From: Bradyrhizobium sp. AUGA SZCCT0158
GTDB lineage: Bacteria; Pseudomonadota; Alphaproteobacteria; Rhizobiales; Xanthobacteraceae
Length of the DNA: 64,000 nucleotides
Assembly: GCF_018130065.1 (NCBI RefSeq)
Contig: NZ_JAFCME010000009.1
Span: 232,394 to 296,393, forward strand
Reading direction: 5' to 3'
Part shown: piece by piece, positions 32,195 through 41,976 of the stretch
How the letters are laid out: each line of letters opens with the position of its first letter
Numbering within the stretch: position 1 is the first letter of the stretch
Made by a program: the position numbers and the translations under genes
The notes under the pieces: model-generated
The model's input: only the letters and a program-made list of their open reading frames with translations
Told to the model about the DNA's origin: nothing
Database searches by the model: none

Positions 32195-33202
32195 TTGGAG
32201 GGATCATCCACCGCCACGATGGGCCGCGATGAGCCGCACCTCGCGCCGCGCCGTCGTTTGCTGCCAGGTATCGCGCTGGTCGTTGTGCTCGCGGCGGCTC
32301 TCGTCCTGCCGCAGCTCACGACAAACCAGTTCTACATCCATCTGGCGAACCTGATGCTGCTCAATTCGATCTTCGCGGTCAGCCTGGGCCTGATTGCGTC
32401 GGTCGGGCAGATATCGCTCGGACACGCGGCGTTCGTGGCTGCCGGCGCCTACGTCTCGGCCCTGGCAGCGCTGAGCTTCAAGCTTCCGCCTATCCTCGGC
32501 ATCGTGCTGGCCGGGCTTGTGACGGGATTGGCGGCGGTGCTGCTCGGCAAGATATTGCTTCGGCTGCGCGGCGTCTATTTTGTGCTGGTCACGTTTCTGG
32601 CCGGGCAGGTCTTCACGCTGATCGTGCTGAATTGGGAAAGCGTCACCCACGGCGCCAACGGGCTGCTTGGGATTCCCGCCATATCCATTTTCGGCCTTCC
32701 GCTCTCGACGCGCCTGCGCTTCTACTATTTCGCGCTCGCTGCCTTCATTATCGTCGTGACCTTCGTCTGGGCGCTGATGCGCTCGCAATACGGCCGGGCG
32801 TTCCGTTCCATCGCGGAGAACGTGCGCCTCGCCGAATCGAGCGGCATCGATGTGAGCCATTACCAGATCGTGGCCTTTGCGCTAGGCAGCGGCATCGCCG
32901 GGGCAGCCGGTGCGGCGATGGTCCACTATATCCGCTTTCTGTCGCCGGACAGTTTCACGTTCAACGACTCGATCGCGTACATCACCATGCTCGTCGTCGG
33001 CGGGCGTCACACGATGATCGGCGGCGTCCTTGGCGCGCTGTTCCTGACGCCTCTGCCGGAGCTGCTCCGCGGCTTCGTCGGCGCACAGCACATCATCTAT
33101 GGCGTGATACTGCTCTGCGTGTTGCTGTTCATCCCGAACGGTCTCGTCTCGATCGGACGATCCTTCTTCAGCAAGGGCTCGGAGACGGAGACGCCGAAAT
33201 GA
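32195..33202 (+). CDS. Liv-type ABC transporter permease, LivM family
   Basis: A 335-residue permease with the LivM motif GLIASVGQISLGHAAFVAAGAYVSALAAL and VVGGRHTMIGGVLGALFLTPLPELLR. The TTG at 32195 is supported by AGGGAGG at 32182-32188, six bases upstream; the first ATG (32219) has no suitable site. The stop overlaps the ATPase start by ATGA. Confidence 0.93.
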   Translation: MEGSSTATMGRDEPHLAPRRRLLPGIALVVVLAAALVLPQLTTNQFYIHLANLMLLNSIFAVSLGLIASVGQISLGHAAFVAAGAYVSALAALSFKLPPILGIVLAGLVTGLAAVLLGKILLRLRGVYFVLVTFLAGQVFTLIVLNWESVTHGANGLLGIPAISIFGLPLSTRLRFYYFALAAFIIVVTFVWALMRSQYGRAFRSIAENVRLAESSGIDVSHYQIVAFALGSGIAGAAGAAMVHYIRFLSPDSFTFNDSIAYITMLVVGGRHTMIGGVLGALFLTPLPELLRGFVGAQHIIYGVILLCVLLFIPNGLVSIGRSFFSKGSETETPK

Positions 33203-33975
33203 GCGCTGCATTACTGGAAGTGGATGCGATCAGCCGGCGGTTCGGCGGCCTGAATGCGCTGAAGGACGTTTCGTTCTCGATCAATGCTGGCGAGATTGTC
33301 GGATTGATCGGCCCCAACGGCGCCGGAAAAACAACCTGCTTTAATGTGGTCAGCGGGGTGATGTCGCCGTCGGCGGGTGCCATCCGCTTCGAGCAGCGCA
33401 GCATTGTCGGCAAGAAGCCGAGCGCGATCGTCAGCGAAGGATTGGTGCGGACATTTCAGGCCACGACGATCTTTCCCGAAGCCACGGTCATCGAGAATGT
33501 CATGCGTGGTGCGTTCGCGACCACGCCGGTCTCGATGCTGGGTTCGATTCTCAACACCCGCGCCGCACGTGCGGCGCTGTCGGCGACCCGAAGGCGGTGC
33601 GAGCTTCTGCTTGAACGCCTGTCGCTGCTTCAGTTCCGCCAGCGCCGCGCTGGAGAACTGTCCTATGGTGGTCAGCGTCGGCTCGGTGTTGCCATCGCGC
33701 TGGCCGCGCGTCCCAAGCTGCTGATGCTCGATGAGCCGGTGGCGGGATTGAATCCGGAAGAAGCCGCCGATTTCGGCCGGTTGATCAAGGAGCTGCACAA
33801 GACCGAGAACATCTCGGTGCTGCTGGTCGAGCACCACATGCGGCTGGTGATGGGGCTGTGCGACCGGCTTGTCGTGCTGGATCATGGCGTAAAGATCGCC
33901 GAGGGAGTTCCTGCGGAAATCCGGGCCAATCGCAGCGTGATACAGGCCTATCTCGGCGCCGAGGAAGCAGCGTGA
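33199..33975 (+). CDS. Liv-type ABC transporter ATP-binding protein, LivG family
   Basis: A 258-residue ATPase. Walker A is GPNGAGKTT (about residues 37-45), the signature is LSYGGQRRLGVAIAL and Walker B is LLMLDEPVAGLN. The start ATG at 33199 overlaps the preceding TGA. A long open frame reaching back to 32632 is antisense-like noise over the permease gene and was not used. Confidence 0.93.
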   Translation: MSAALLEVDAISRRFGGLNALKDVSFSINAGEIVGLIGPNGAGKTTCFNVVSGVMSPSAGAIRFEQRSIVGKKPSAIVSEGLVRTFQATTIFPEATVIENVMRGAFATTPVSMLGSILNTRAARAALSATRRRCELLLERLSLLQFRQRRAGELSYGGQRRLGVAIALAARPKLLMLDEPVAGLNPEEAADFGRLIKELHKTENISVLLVEHHMRLVMGLCDRLVVLDHGVKIAEGVPAEIRANRSVIQAYLGAEEAA

Positions 33976-34688
33976 GCAAAGCACTTCAGGTACGTGACAT
34001 TCACGTCGAATACGGCCATCGGGTTGCCATCTCTGGCATCAGCCTGGATGTCGCGCCGGCCCAAATCGTTTCACTCGTGGGCAGCAACGGTGCCGGCAAG
34101 ACCAGCACGCTACGGGCGATTATGGGATTGCGGTCACCGAGCCAGGGCGAGATCAGCTTCGGCGACGTGCGAATCGACAAGATGTCGCCGCCCGACATCG
34201 TCTCGCAGGGCATCGCGTTGTCGCCGGAGGGACGGCGGGTGTTCCCGCGGATGACCGTCCACGACAATCTGCTCGTCGGCGGCTACCTGCAGCCGCAAGG
34301 CGGCAGCCTGCACGCCTCCGTCGAACGGATGTTCGGCTTCTTCCCAAAACTCAGGCAGCGTCGCGACCAGATGGCAGGCCTGCTGTCCGGCGGCGAGCAG
34401 CAGATGCTGGCGATTGCCCGGGCGCTGATGGCGGCGCCGAAGGTGCTGTTGCTGGACGAGCCGTCGCTCGGGCTCGCGCCCATCATGGTGCAGGAGATCG
34501 GACGCCTGATCGAGACGATCAACAGGGAGCAGGGACTGTCGATCGTGCTGGTCGAGCAGAATGCCAACCTTGCGCTCCGGCTCTGCCACTACGCCTATGT
34601 GCTGGAGAACGGGCGGATTGCGCTGAGCGGTCCTGGCGCGGAACTCGCCAAGAGCGATTACGTTCAGCGCGCCTATCTCGGGGTTTAG
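33972..34688 (+). CDS. Liv-type ABC transporter ATP-binding protein, LivF family
   Basis: A 238-residue ATPase, the second of the pair. Walker A is GSNGAGKTS, the signature is LSGGEQQMLAIARAL and Walker B is VLLLDEPSLGLAP. The GTG start at 33972 overlaps the preceding TGA (GTGA). It ends the transporter operon. No clear terminator hairpin was seen in the following 200 bases. Confidence 0.94.
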   Translation: MSKALQVRDIHVEYGHRVAISGISLDVAPAQIVSLVGSNGAGKTSTLRAIMGLRSPSQGEISFGDVRIDKMSPPDIVSQGIALSPEGRRVFPRMTVHDNLLVGGYLQPQGGSLHASVERMFGFFPKLRQRRDQMAGLLSGGEQQMLAIARALMAAPKVLLLDEPSLGLAPIMVQEIGRLIETINREQGLSIVLVEQNANLALRLCHYAYVLENGRIALSGPGAELAKSDYVQRAYLGV

Positions 34689-34899
34689 GAGACCGTTTCG
34701 GTGGCCATAGGCCGTGGACTCATCAGCGCGGCCAAATCTGGATTGCGGCGGGCTTGAACACTGACTTCCGGGATTAACCGATAACCGGACATACTGCCGA
34801 GATGCCAAATCCAGTTGAATGTGAACCGGAACGCCAAGTACCGACACATATCTCAGGATTTCAAAGTTCGCTCAGGGAAATGGCATGAGGCCCACGGAT

Positions 34900-36219
34900 T
34901 GAAGATTCTGGAGCGCGCTTTTTGCCGCTACGATATTCCTCGGTTATTCAGCCGCCGCTGACCAGTGCGATTCTGTGCAAGATCCCGAGGCTACGATCAC
35001 GGCCTGTAGCCGGAGCATCAAGTCGGGGAAACCGAAAGGGCGCGATCTGGCGGCTTACTACAACAATCGCGCTGTCGCCTATCGCGCCAGGGGCGACAAC
35101 CACCGCGCCATCGCCGACTTGAATGAGGCGATCCGGCTCGATCCTAAATTGGCCATGGCCTTCAACAATCGAGGTGCCGCTTACAACGAACAGGGCGACA
35201 ACGACCGCGCCATCGCCGACTTCAACGAGGCGATCCGGCTCGATCCCAAATTTGTCATGGCCTTCAACAATCGAGGCAACGCCTACAGCGACCAAGGCGA
35301 CAATGACCGCGCTATCGCTGATTACAATGAGACGATCCGGCTTGATCCCAAATTCGCCAGGGCCTTCCAAAATAGAGGCAGCGCCTACCACGACAAGGGC
35401 GATAACGATCGCGCCGTTGCCGATTACAATGAGGCGATCCGGCTCGAACCCAAGCACGCCAAGGCCTTCCTCGGTCGAGGTATCGCCTTCAGCGCCAAGG
35501 GCGACAACGACCGCGCTATCACCGACTTCGACGCGGCGATCCGGCTCGATCCCAAATCCGCCATGGCCTTCGAAAACAGAGGTGGCGCGTATCTCGAAAA
35601 GGGCGACCTCGACCGCGCCATCGCCGACTACAGTGAGGCGATCCGGATCAATCCCGAGGATGCCGACGTCTTCAACAGTCGAGGTTTCGCTTATCGCGCC
35701 AAGGGCGACCTCGAGCGCGCCATCGCCGACTACAATGAGGCGATCCGGCTCGATCCGAAATCCTCCTTGCCCTACTTTGCTCGCGGGCGTTCGTATCTTT
35801 TTACTGGCTCGGCCGAAAAGGCGCTGGCCGATCTTGACTAGGCAAGTGCGCATGCACCGGACGATGCCTATCTGGCCCTGTGGGTCGAGATCGCCAGTCA
35901 GCGAAACAATCTCCCGAGCCGCCTGGCGCAAACCAGTTCCCGGATCGACATGAACGTCTGGCCGGCGCCTATCATCAGATTGTTCATGGGCCAGATAACG
36001 CCCGCTGCCGCACTTGCTGCCGCAGACCATCGTGACGCCAGCAGGAAGAGGGGGCAGGTCTGCGAGGCGAATTTTTACAGTGGCGAGCTCTCGCTGACGA
36101 AGGGGATGAAAGACGAAGCAACCCGCCTTTTCCGTCTGGCGGCCAGCGATTGTCCGCGCAGTTTCCACGAGTGGGAGGCCGCCAACGCCGAACTGACGGC
36201 GCTCGGCGTAGTCCCATGA
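34900..36219 (+). pseudogene. Decayed TPR-repeat (NlpI-like) protein gene
   Basis: Remnant of an exported tetratricopeptide protein. Reading back from 34975, the frame gives FWSALFAATIFLGYSAAA, a signal peptide, but meets TGA at 34900 with no start; a TTG at 34899 in another frame would need a one-base shift. Then come seven or more 34-residue TPR units (N-RAIADxNEAIRLDPK) as near-identical 102-bp DNA repeats (about 35040-35800). At 35839 an in-frame TAG stops translation at ADLD, yet the same frame continues for 125 codons with sequence I recall from intact homologues (APDDAYLALW ... QVCEANFYSGEL). The TAG probably arose from CAG. An internal product from 34975 to 35841 (288 residues) remains possible. 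Confidence 0.75.
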
Positions 36220-36296
36220 GCATGTGTTACACGCCAGATTTTTGATTTGACGCGTCTTCTTAACGCGAACCGATGTCCACTTCGCTGGAAAACGCT

Positions 36297-37271
36297 TTAG
36301 TTCACCGTCGCGCCCGATGACTGGATGATTTTTGTCCATTTCGTCGTTTCGTCGGTGAGGAATTGTCCGAACGCCGCGCCCGAAATATCAGCCGTCTCGG
36401 CACCGAGTTCGGTGAAGCGCTTCTGCACGTCGGGCATCTTCAGGATTGCGTCGACCTCGCTCTGCAGCTTCGCAAGCACCGGCGCGGGCGTTTTCGCCGG
36501 TGCCACCAGCCCGAACCAGGCGGAGGCCTCGAAGCCGGGCACGCCGGATTCTGCGACCGTCGGCACGTCGGGAAGGGCGCTCGCGCGTGTGGCGCCGGCC
36601 ACCGCAATCGCCCTGATGGTCTTGGCCTGAACCTGCGGCAGCACTGCCGGGATGTTGTCGAACATCATGGGGATGTGCCCCGCGATCAGATCGTTCATGG
36701 CGGGTGCAGCACCGCGATAGGGGAGGTGAACGATATTGATGCCGGTCATGCTCTTCAGCAATTCGCCCGCAAGATGATTGGTGGAGCCGTTGCCCGAGGA
36801 TCCGAAGTTGATGGTGCCCGGCTTTGCCTTGGCGAGCGCTATGAGTTCCCCGACGTTCCTGGCTTCGACCGACGGATGCACCATAAGCACGATCGGCACC
36901 GAGGCGACCAGCGCCACCGGAGCGAACGCCTTTGCCGGATCGTAAGGCAGGCTCTTGTAGAGCGCCGCGTTGATGGTGAGCGGCGGCGGCGCCGTCAGCA
37001 GCAGCGTGTGACCGTCCGGCTCCGAAGTCGCGACCGCATCCGCGCCGATATTTCCGCCGGCACCGGCGCGATTTTCGATCAGGAATGTCTGGCTGGTCCG
37101 CTCACCAAGTTTTTGTGCCACGATGCGGGCGATGATGTCGTTGGAGCCGCCGGCAGGAAAGGGCACGACGATCTTGACGGGCCGGGATGGATAATCCTGT
37201 GCCGCGGCCGGGCCACCAAACAGGAAGGCGCTGAAGGCGACAAGAAGTGCGCGACGACAGAATGGCTTCAT
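36297..37271 (-). CDS. Bug-family (TctC-like) tripartite tricarboxylate transporter binding protein
   Basis: A 324-residue periplasmic binding protein. The signal peptide MKPFCRRALLVAFSAFLFGGPAAAQ is followed by the family signature DYPSRPVKIVVPFPAGGSNDIIARIVAQKL and RAGAGGNIGADAVA. The ATG at 37271 has AGAGGAAA upstream; the longer open frame to 37409 is not needed. No TctA/TctB membrane genes are nearby, which is common for Bug proteins in Burkholderiales and Bradyrhizobium. The ligand is a carboxylate or similar compound, not identifiable here. Confidence 0.93.
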   Translation of the reverse strand: MKPFCRRALLVAFSAFLFGGPAAAQDYPSRPVKIVVPFPAGGSNDIIARIVAQKLGERTSQTFLIENRAGAGGNIGADAVATSEPDGHTLLLTAPPPLTINAALYKSLPYDPAKAFAPVALVASVPIVLMVHPSVEARNVGELIALAKAKPGTINFGSSGNGSTNHLAGELLKSMTGINIVHLPYRGAAPAMNDLIAGHIPMMFDNIPAVLPQVQAKTIRAIAVAGATRASALPDVPTVAESGVPGFEASAWFGLVAPAKTPAPVLAKLQSEVDAILKMPDVQKRFTELGAETADISGAAFGQFLTDETTKWTKIIQSSGATVN

Positions 37272-37445
37272 GCGTTTCCTCTTGCCCTGCGTGAGTCCTG
37301 CTTTTGCAGGATCTTGTGGCCACGACGGATATCGTTGCAGGATCAACGTGAATGTCAACCACGCGTTGCTGATGTCCCTCAAGCGCAAGAGAACGACGAT
37401 GCAGCGCATCAGCCTTCGATACTACGACGAGTGGCGCCCAGCTGT

Positions 37446-38348
37446 TTACGCTGGCAGCGCTTCCCGGCGCGGAATCGTTCCGATGGCGATCCCTCCCAAG
37501 ATCAGCAGCATAGCGACCACCAGATCGATATGGATTGCCTCGCCGAGAATAAGCGCAGAGCTCGCGACCCCGACGACGGGGGTCGCGAGAAGCCCGAGCG
37601 ATGTGACGACGGCGGGCAAGCTGCGGTTGACCGTCGCCATCGCCCAATAGGCCAATGCCGTTCCGATGATCCCGCTGAAGAGAAACAGCCCAACCAGCTG
37701 CGCATTCCATTCCAGATGCGGAACACCGTCCTTTAGAAACGCCAGCACGGAGACCACCAGCGTGGCGAGCAGCGTTTGCCAGAACCCGAGCTGGAAGGGC
37801 GTGGAAATCCAGCGGTGCGCGCGCACATAGACGATGCTGACTGCCCAGCACAGGGCAGCCAGCAGGATGCAGCCGCTGCCGGCCAGGGTGTTGGCGTCGA
37901 CCCAATTGTAGGCGAGTGGATTGAACATGAGGGCGAGGCCGGCGAGGCCAACGGCCATTCCCAGTGAACGCGATGGCGTCATTCTCTCGCCGAGGAACAG
38001 CCAGGCGGCAGGCATCACCCAAAGCGGGGTCGTGTAGCCAAGGACGATTGAACGGCCGACCGCGGCGTATTGCAGCCCGAATGCGACCAGCGCTGAAAAT
38101 GCCACCATGTGAAATATCGAATTGACGAAGATCACAGGTAGATCGCCGCGACGCGGCACGATCATCTCGCCCCGCGCGAACAGAAGCATCGCGAGGGCCA
38201 CGGTGGCGATGGCGCAACGAATTGCCGTGATCCACAGCGGCGTGACGCTCTGCACGAGGGTCTTGGTAATCGTCCAGTTCAGGCCCCAGGCGATCACGAT
38301 CACCGCGAACAGCAGGAATGCGCCGCGGCGCGACAGATGGGTCTGCAT
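37446..38348 (-). CDS. EamA/DMT-family transporter
   Basis: A 300-residue membrane protein with ten predicted hydrophobic segments in two EamA repeats (GAFLLFAVIVIAWGLNWTITK at the start, FSGIIGTALAYWAMATVNRSLPAVV in the second). Members export amino acids or other metabolites. The ATG at 38348 has AGGGAT upstream. It diverges from the MocR/PdxR-type regulator gene, a frequent pairing in which the regulator controls the transporter. Confidence 0.9.
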   Translation of the reverse strand: MQTHLSRRGAFLLFAVIVIAWGLNWTITKTLVQSVTPLWITAIRCAIATVALAMLLFARGEMIVPRRGDLPVIFVNSIFHMVAFSALVAFGLQYAAVGRSIVLGYTTPLWVMPAAWLFLGERMTPSRSLGMAVGLAGLALMFNPLAYNWVDANTLAGSGCILLAALCWAVSIVYVRAHRWISTPFQLGFWQTLLATLVVSVLAFLKDGVPHLEWNAQLVGLFLFSGIIGTALAYWAMATVNRSLPAVVTSLGLLATPVVGVASSALILGEAIHIDLVVAMLLILGGIAIGTIPRREALPA

Positions 38349-38413
38349 GATGATCCCTGTTGGCGGGTTGGGCCGCACAAACCATAACCTTGACTGGCAC
38401 GATTGATAGGTCC

Positions 38414-38427
38414 ATTTTCAAGAAAAT
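38414..38427. promoter_or_regulatory. Palindrome at the start of the MocR gene
   Basis: ATTTTC-AA-GAAAAT immediately upstream of the ATG at 38429 and 66 bp from the divergent EamA start. It could be an autoregulatory site. A 14-bp AT-rich palindrome in this genome is uncommon but not compelling. Confidence 0.3.
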
Positions 38428-38428
38428 T

Positions 38429-39907
38429 ATGGAGCCAGTTTTGTCCAGCCTGCTCTCCGGAACGATCGATCTGAAGTTCGTCCCGCAGGATGGCGGCAGC
38501 CTGACACGTCAGATCTACGATCGCCTGCGCGCCGCAATCCTGTCGGGCGCCTTGCCGCGAGGATACCGGCTGCCGTCCAGCCGGGTGCTGGCGGAAGATT
38601 TCGGGGTCTCGCGAAACACGATCTCCACCGTCATCGATCAGCTGGCGGTGGAAGGCTACATCGTGGTCGCACGCGGACGCCGGCCGGTGGTCGCGGCGGT
38701 CGAGAAGATGCAGCTTGTCTCCGCTGATCAGTCTCCGGATCATGAGCCTTCCGGCTTCATGCGGGTCTCCCGTTGGGCCAGGCAGGTCAGCCGGTCGGAC
38801 TGGCACTTCACGAACGAAGGAGGCAGCCCGCGGCCATTTGCTCCGGGGCTCGCCGATGCCCGCGAGTTTCCACACGAGGTGTGGGCGCGCTGCCTGCGCC
38901 GTGCGGCCCGCAGCAGGCATGCGGCGGGAATCAGGGCCAACCATCCGGCTCTTCGCGCGGCGTTGCTCAGTCATCTCGTGGAGCATCGCGGCGTCAAGGC
39001 CGACGCGCGAAGGTTGATCATTACATCGTCGGCCCAGGCGGCCATCGAATTGATCTCGCGGGTCATACTCAATGAGGGCGATCTGGCGTGGATCGAAAGC
39101 CCGGGATATGGCGGCGCGCGCGTGGCGCTTGAGGCGACCGGTGCGCGGGTCAAGGGAATGACGCTGGATCGGAGCGGATTGCGCCTGGCAGGGCGCAACG
39201 ATCGTCCGCGGCTGATTTTCTGCACACCCTCGCATCAATACCCGACGGGCAGGCTGATGCCGATCAAGAGGCGGCAGGAACTGCTGGCATTCGCCGCGGA
39301 AGCGGGCGCGGCTGTTATCGAGGACGACTATGACAGCGAGTTTCATTTCGACGGTCGGCCGGTGGTTGCGTTGCAGGGTATCGATACGGCCAGCAACGTC
39401 TTCTATGTCGGGACCTTCTCGAAACCGATGCTGCCGGATATCCGCGTGGGCTACGCGATCGTGCCCGACGGCCTCGTTGAGACATTCGAGAGGATGCAGC
39501 GGCATACCGGCCAGATGGTGATGGGTGCGGTGCAGCTCGCGCTGGCGGAGTTTATCGGCGACGGCGATTTCGCAGCCCATATTCGCCGGATGACCCGCAT
39601 CTATCGCGGCCGCCGTGACCGGCTGACACATGCGCTGGCTTCAGCGGCCGGAAGCAAGCTCACGGTCACGCCGCCGGCCGGCGGCATGCAACTTCTCGCC
39701 CGGCTGGAACCGGGATCGGATGACTGCCGTCTCGTGGCCGATCTGGCCAAGGTTGGCATTACGGCGCGGCCGCTTTCCCGTCACTTCACTGGAAAGGCCG
39801 CCGAGCACGGGCTGTTCCTTGGATTCGCCGCCTGGAATGAAACCGAAATCGATGCCGGCGCCGAACTTATCGGCAGGACGATCGCAAGGAATCCCCGCGG
39901 GCGATGA
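38429..39907 (+). CDS. MocR/PdxR family regulator (GntR helix-turn-helix fused to aminotransferase fold)
   Basis: A 492-residue fusion. The GntR-type winged helix covers about residues 25-95 (SLTRQIYDRLRAAILSGALPRGYRLPSSRVLAEDFGVSRNTI) and a class I aminotransferase-like domain covers about 130-480. The PLP-binding Lys332 is in TFSKPMLPDIRVGY, and the Asp of VIEDDYDSEFHFDG is kept. Such proteins use PLP, sometimes with an amino acid, as effector. The ATG at 38429 lacks a good binding site; a start at 38360 is possible. It almost abuts the convergent AraC-type gene. Confidence 0.92.
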   Translation: MEPVLSSLLSGTIDLKFVPQDGGSLTRQIYDRLRAAILSGALPRGYRLPSSRVLAEDFGVSRNTISTVIDQLAVEGYIVVARGRRPVVAAVEKMQLVSADQSPDHEPSGFMRVSRWARQVSRSDWHFTNEGGSPRPFAPGLADAREFPHEVWARCLRRAARSRHAAGIRANHPALRAALLSHLVEHRGVKADARRLIITSSAQAAIELISRVILNEGDLAWIESPGYGGARVALEATGARVKGMTLDRSGLRLAGRNDRPRLIFCTPSHQYPTGRLMPIKRRQELLAFAAEAGAAVIEDDYDSEFHFDGRPVVALQGIDTASNVFYVGTFSKPMLPDIRVGYAIVPDGLVETFERMQRHTGQMVMGAVQLALAEFIGDGDFAAHIRRMTRIYRGRRDRLTHALASAAGSKLTVTPPAGGMQLLARLEPGSDDCRLVADLAKVGITARPLSRHFTGKAAEHGLFLGFAAWNETEIDAGAELIGRTIARNPRGR

Positions 39908-39908
39908 T

Positions 39909-40847
39909 TCAGGCCGCAGGCCGGAAATGCCCGGGTGAACGTTTGGTGTCGCGCCGGATCAGGCGGCGAAGGGTGGACGGCTCCGCATAGCCTACCTGCC
40001 GGGAAATTTGTTCGACCGACAGGCGCGTGGTCTCAAGCAGGGTTCTTGCGGTCTCAAGGCGGATGCGTTGAATGAACTGAATGGGCGAAACGCCGCAGGT
40101 CGCCGCGATGCGCCGGGCAAAGGTGCGCGGCGCGAGTGCGACGGCCTCGGCGAGTTCGTCGATGGCAAAATCGCGTGCGATATTTTCCCGCACCCATTTT
40201 TCCGCTCTGGCGATTTTCGGGTCCTGGCTCGCCAGATAATTGATCGCCATGAACGGCACTTGGGAGCGCCGTTCATCCAGCAGCAGATAATTGGCGCAGG
40301 CGCTGGCCAGCTTCGGTCCGGCAAACTTGCCGACGATGGCAAGCATCAAATCCATCTGCGCCATCGCCGCGCCGCCGGTCGCAATCGGCCAATCGGCGAC
40401 GACAATCCGGTCGCTCGCCAGTTCGACCATCGGATAGCGCTCGCGGAACAGCGGGCCGAGCCACCATGTCGTGGTCGCCCGCCGGCCGTCCAGCAATCCG
40501 GTTTCCGCGAGCAGGAAAGTACTTGCGCACGCCGCGGCGAGCGCGGCGCCGGCTTCGAACGATTGAATCAGCATGTCGCAAGCATGCCGGCAGGCCGGGC
40601 TCTTCAGTTTCGCGTCGAGTTCGTCCGCTGACGCAACTCCGAGGCCAAGACCCGGGACAATGACGAGGTCGGCGCCACGCAGCCTTTCTCGCTTCCGGCG
40701 CGGGCCCAAGCGCACCGTCGTGACATCGAACGCCAAAGTGCGTCTGGCCTTCCTGCTGATCTGGTTGGCCGTCGCCATCACGTCATGGGTGATGGCGGCG
40801 CCGGAAGCCAGGCAGCCCTCGATTTCAACGACCGTCACCCTGGTCAT
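39909..40847 (-). CDS. GlxA-type AraC family transcriptional regulator
   Basis: A 312-residue regulator. The N-terminal DJ-1/PfpI-like domain (about 1-185) contains FEAGAALAAACASTFLLAETGLLDGRRATTTWW, in which Cys replaces neither of the usual scaffold positions and probably has no catalytic role. The C-terminal AraC helix-turn-helix pair covers about 210-310 (IDELAEAVALAPRTFARRIAATCGVSPIQFIQRIRLETARTLLE). The ATG at 40847 begins MTRVTVVEIEG. It is divergent from the dienelactone hydrolase gene with 136 bp between them and may control it. Confidence 0.9.
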   Translation of the reverse strand: MTRVTVVEIEGCLASGAAITHDVMATANQISRKARRTLAFDVTTVRLGPRRKRERLRGADLVIVPGLGLGVASADELDAKLKSPACRHACDMLIQSFEAGAALAAACASTFLLAETGLLDGRRATTTWWLGPLFRERYPMVELASDRIVVADWPIATGGAAMAQMDLMLAIVGKFAGPKLASACANYLLLDERRSQVPFMAINYLASQDPKIARAEKWVRENIARDFAIDELAEAVALAPRTFARRIAATCGVSPIQFIQRIRLETARTLLETTRLSVEQISRQVGYAEPSTLRRLIRRDTKRSPGHFRPAA

Positions 40848-40983
40848 GTCCAAAAATCCCCGATTAATGTCATTTTTGACACTAGGCAATCCGGCGCCGA
40901 ATCGCAATGATCGGCATCAAGGCTGACGCGGCGTCGTCAAATCCGGCGGCGCCGATCGTTGCGCGCGCAGGGAGTGACGCCAA

Positions 40984-41802
40984 ATGCCAAAGCGATCCAT
41001 GAAGCAGGATGACCCGCTCGAGGATTTCGAGCGCCGCGAGATTGCACTCGACGGTGTCAGCAAGGCTGTACATGTGGCCGGCAGCGGTCCTGCGGTCATC
41101 GTGATGACGGAGATGCCGGGCATCAGCCCTTACGTCGCGCGTTTCGCCCGCTGGGTTCGCGACGCCGGGTTCACGGTCTACATGCCTTCACTGTTCGGCC
41201 GCGATGGCGCTGTTCCCAACGTGGAAGAGGGCACCGCCGTGTTTCAACGCGCCTGCGTGAGCGCCGAGTTTCGGGCCTTGGCTGCCAACCAGTCAAGCCC
41301 GGTGACGAAGTGGCTGCGGTCGCTGGCGAGATTTGCGCATGGGGAGTGCGGCGGTCCCGGCGTCGGCGCCATCGGGATGTGTTTTACCGGAAATTTCGCG
41401 CTGACGATGATGCTGGAGCCGTCGATGCTGGCGCCGGTCCTGTCCCAGCCGTCGCTGCCGCTGAACGATCCAGCCGGCATCGAAATCGCGCCGGACGAAG
41501 TCAAGGCGGTGCGCGAACGGCTCGATCGCGAAGATCTGACCGTGCTGGCCTATCGCTTCGAGGGCGACAAGTTTTGCATGGCGCAACGCTTTGCGGCCTA
41601 TCAGGAGGCGCTTGGCGACCGCTTCATCGGCCGGGTGCTTCCCGACAATGCGGCGAACACCGATGTTCCCGAGTTCTTCGAGCGCTACGTCACGACGCCG
41701 CACAGTGTCGTGACCGCTCACCTGATCGACGAGGCCGGCCAGCCGACCATCGCAGCCCGCGAGGAGATTTTGGGGTTTTTCAAGCAGCGTCTGGCGCCCT
41801 GA
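40984..41802 (+). CDS. Dienelactone hydrolase family protein
   Basis: A 272-residue alpha/beta hydrolase. The nucleophile elbow IGMCFTGNF contains Cys133, as in dienelactone hydrolases, and a late THS-type segment (TTPHSVVTAHL) may supply the catalytic His. The usual enzyme opens dienelactone in chloroaromatic degradation, but many relatives have other ester substrates. The start at 40984 has GGGAG nine bases upstream; 40999 is an alternative. It is divergent from the AraC-type regulator. Confidence 0.88.
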   Translation: MPKRSMKQDDPLEDFERREIALDGVSKAVHVAGSGPAVIVMTEMPGISPYVARFARWVRDAGFTVYMPSLFGRDGAVPNVEEGTAVFQRACVSAEFRALAANQSSPVTKWLRSLARFAHGECGGPGVGAIGMCFTGNFALTMMLEPSMLAPVLSQPSLPLNDPAGIEIAPDEVKAVRERLDREDLTVLAYRFEGDKFCMAQRFAAYQEALGDRFIGRVLPDNAANTDVPEFFERYVTTPHSVVTAHLIDEAGQPTIAAREEILGFFKQRLAP

Positions 41803-41976
41803 CGCGCCAGCGCCGCACAACGGCCGCAAGGTCAAGGGAGGAGCAATCGACAGCGCTCCGGAACGTCTCGACCGGCCCGTCAATTTGCATCAAGCTGACG
41901 CGTCTGCGTAATGTCACGCATATGAAGTCGGCAGGATGTGATTGCAGCTTGCCATCAGGCATTGTGAGAATTCTTC

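Noticed and set aside
35040..35800. Regularly spaced repeats suggesting a CRISPR array
   Set aside because: Repeat unit is 102 bp, in frame and codes for TPR units; there are no unique spacers.
34948..36339. 463-codon minus-strand ORF with repeats
   Set aside because: Mirror image of the 102-bp TPR-coding repeats; periodicity comes from the plus-strand gene.
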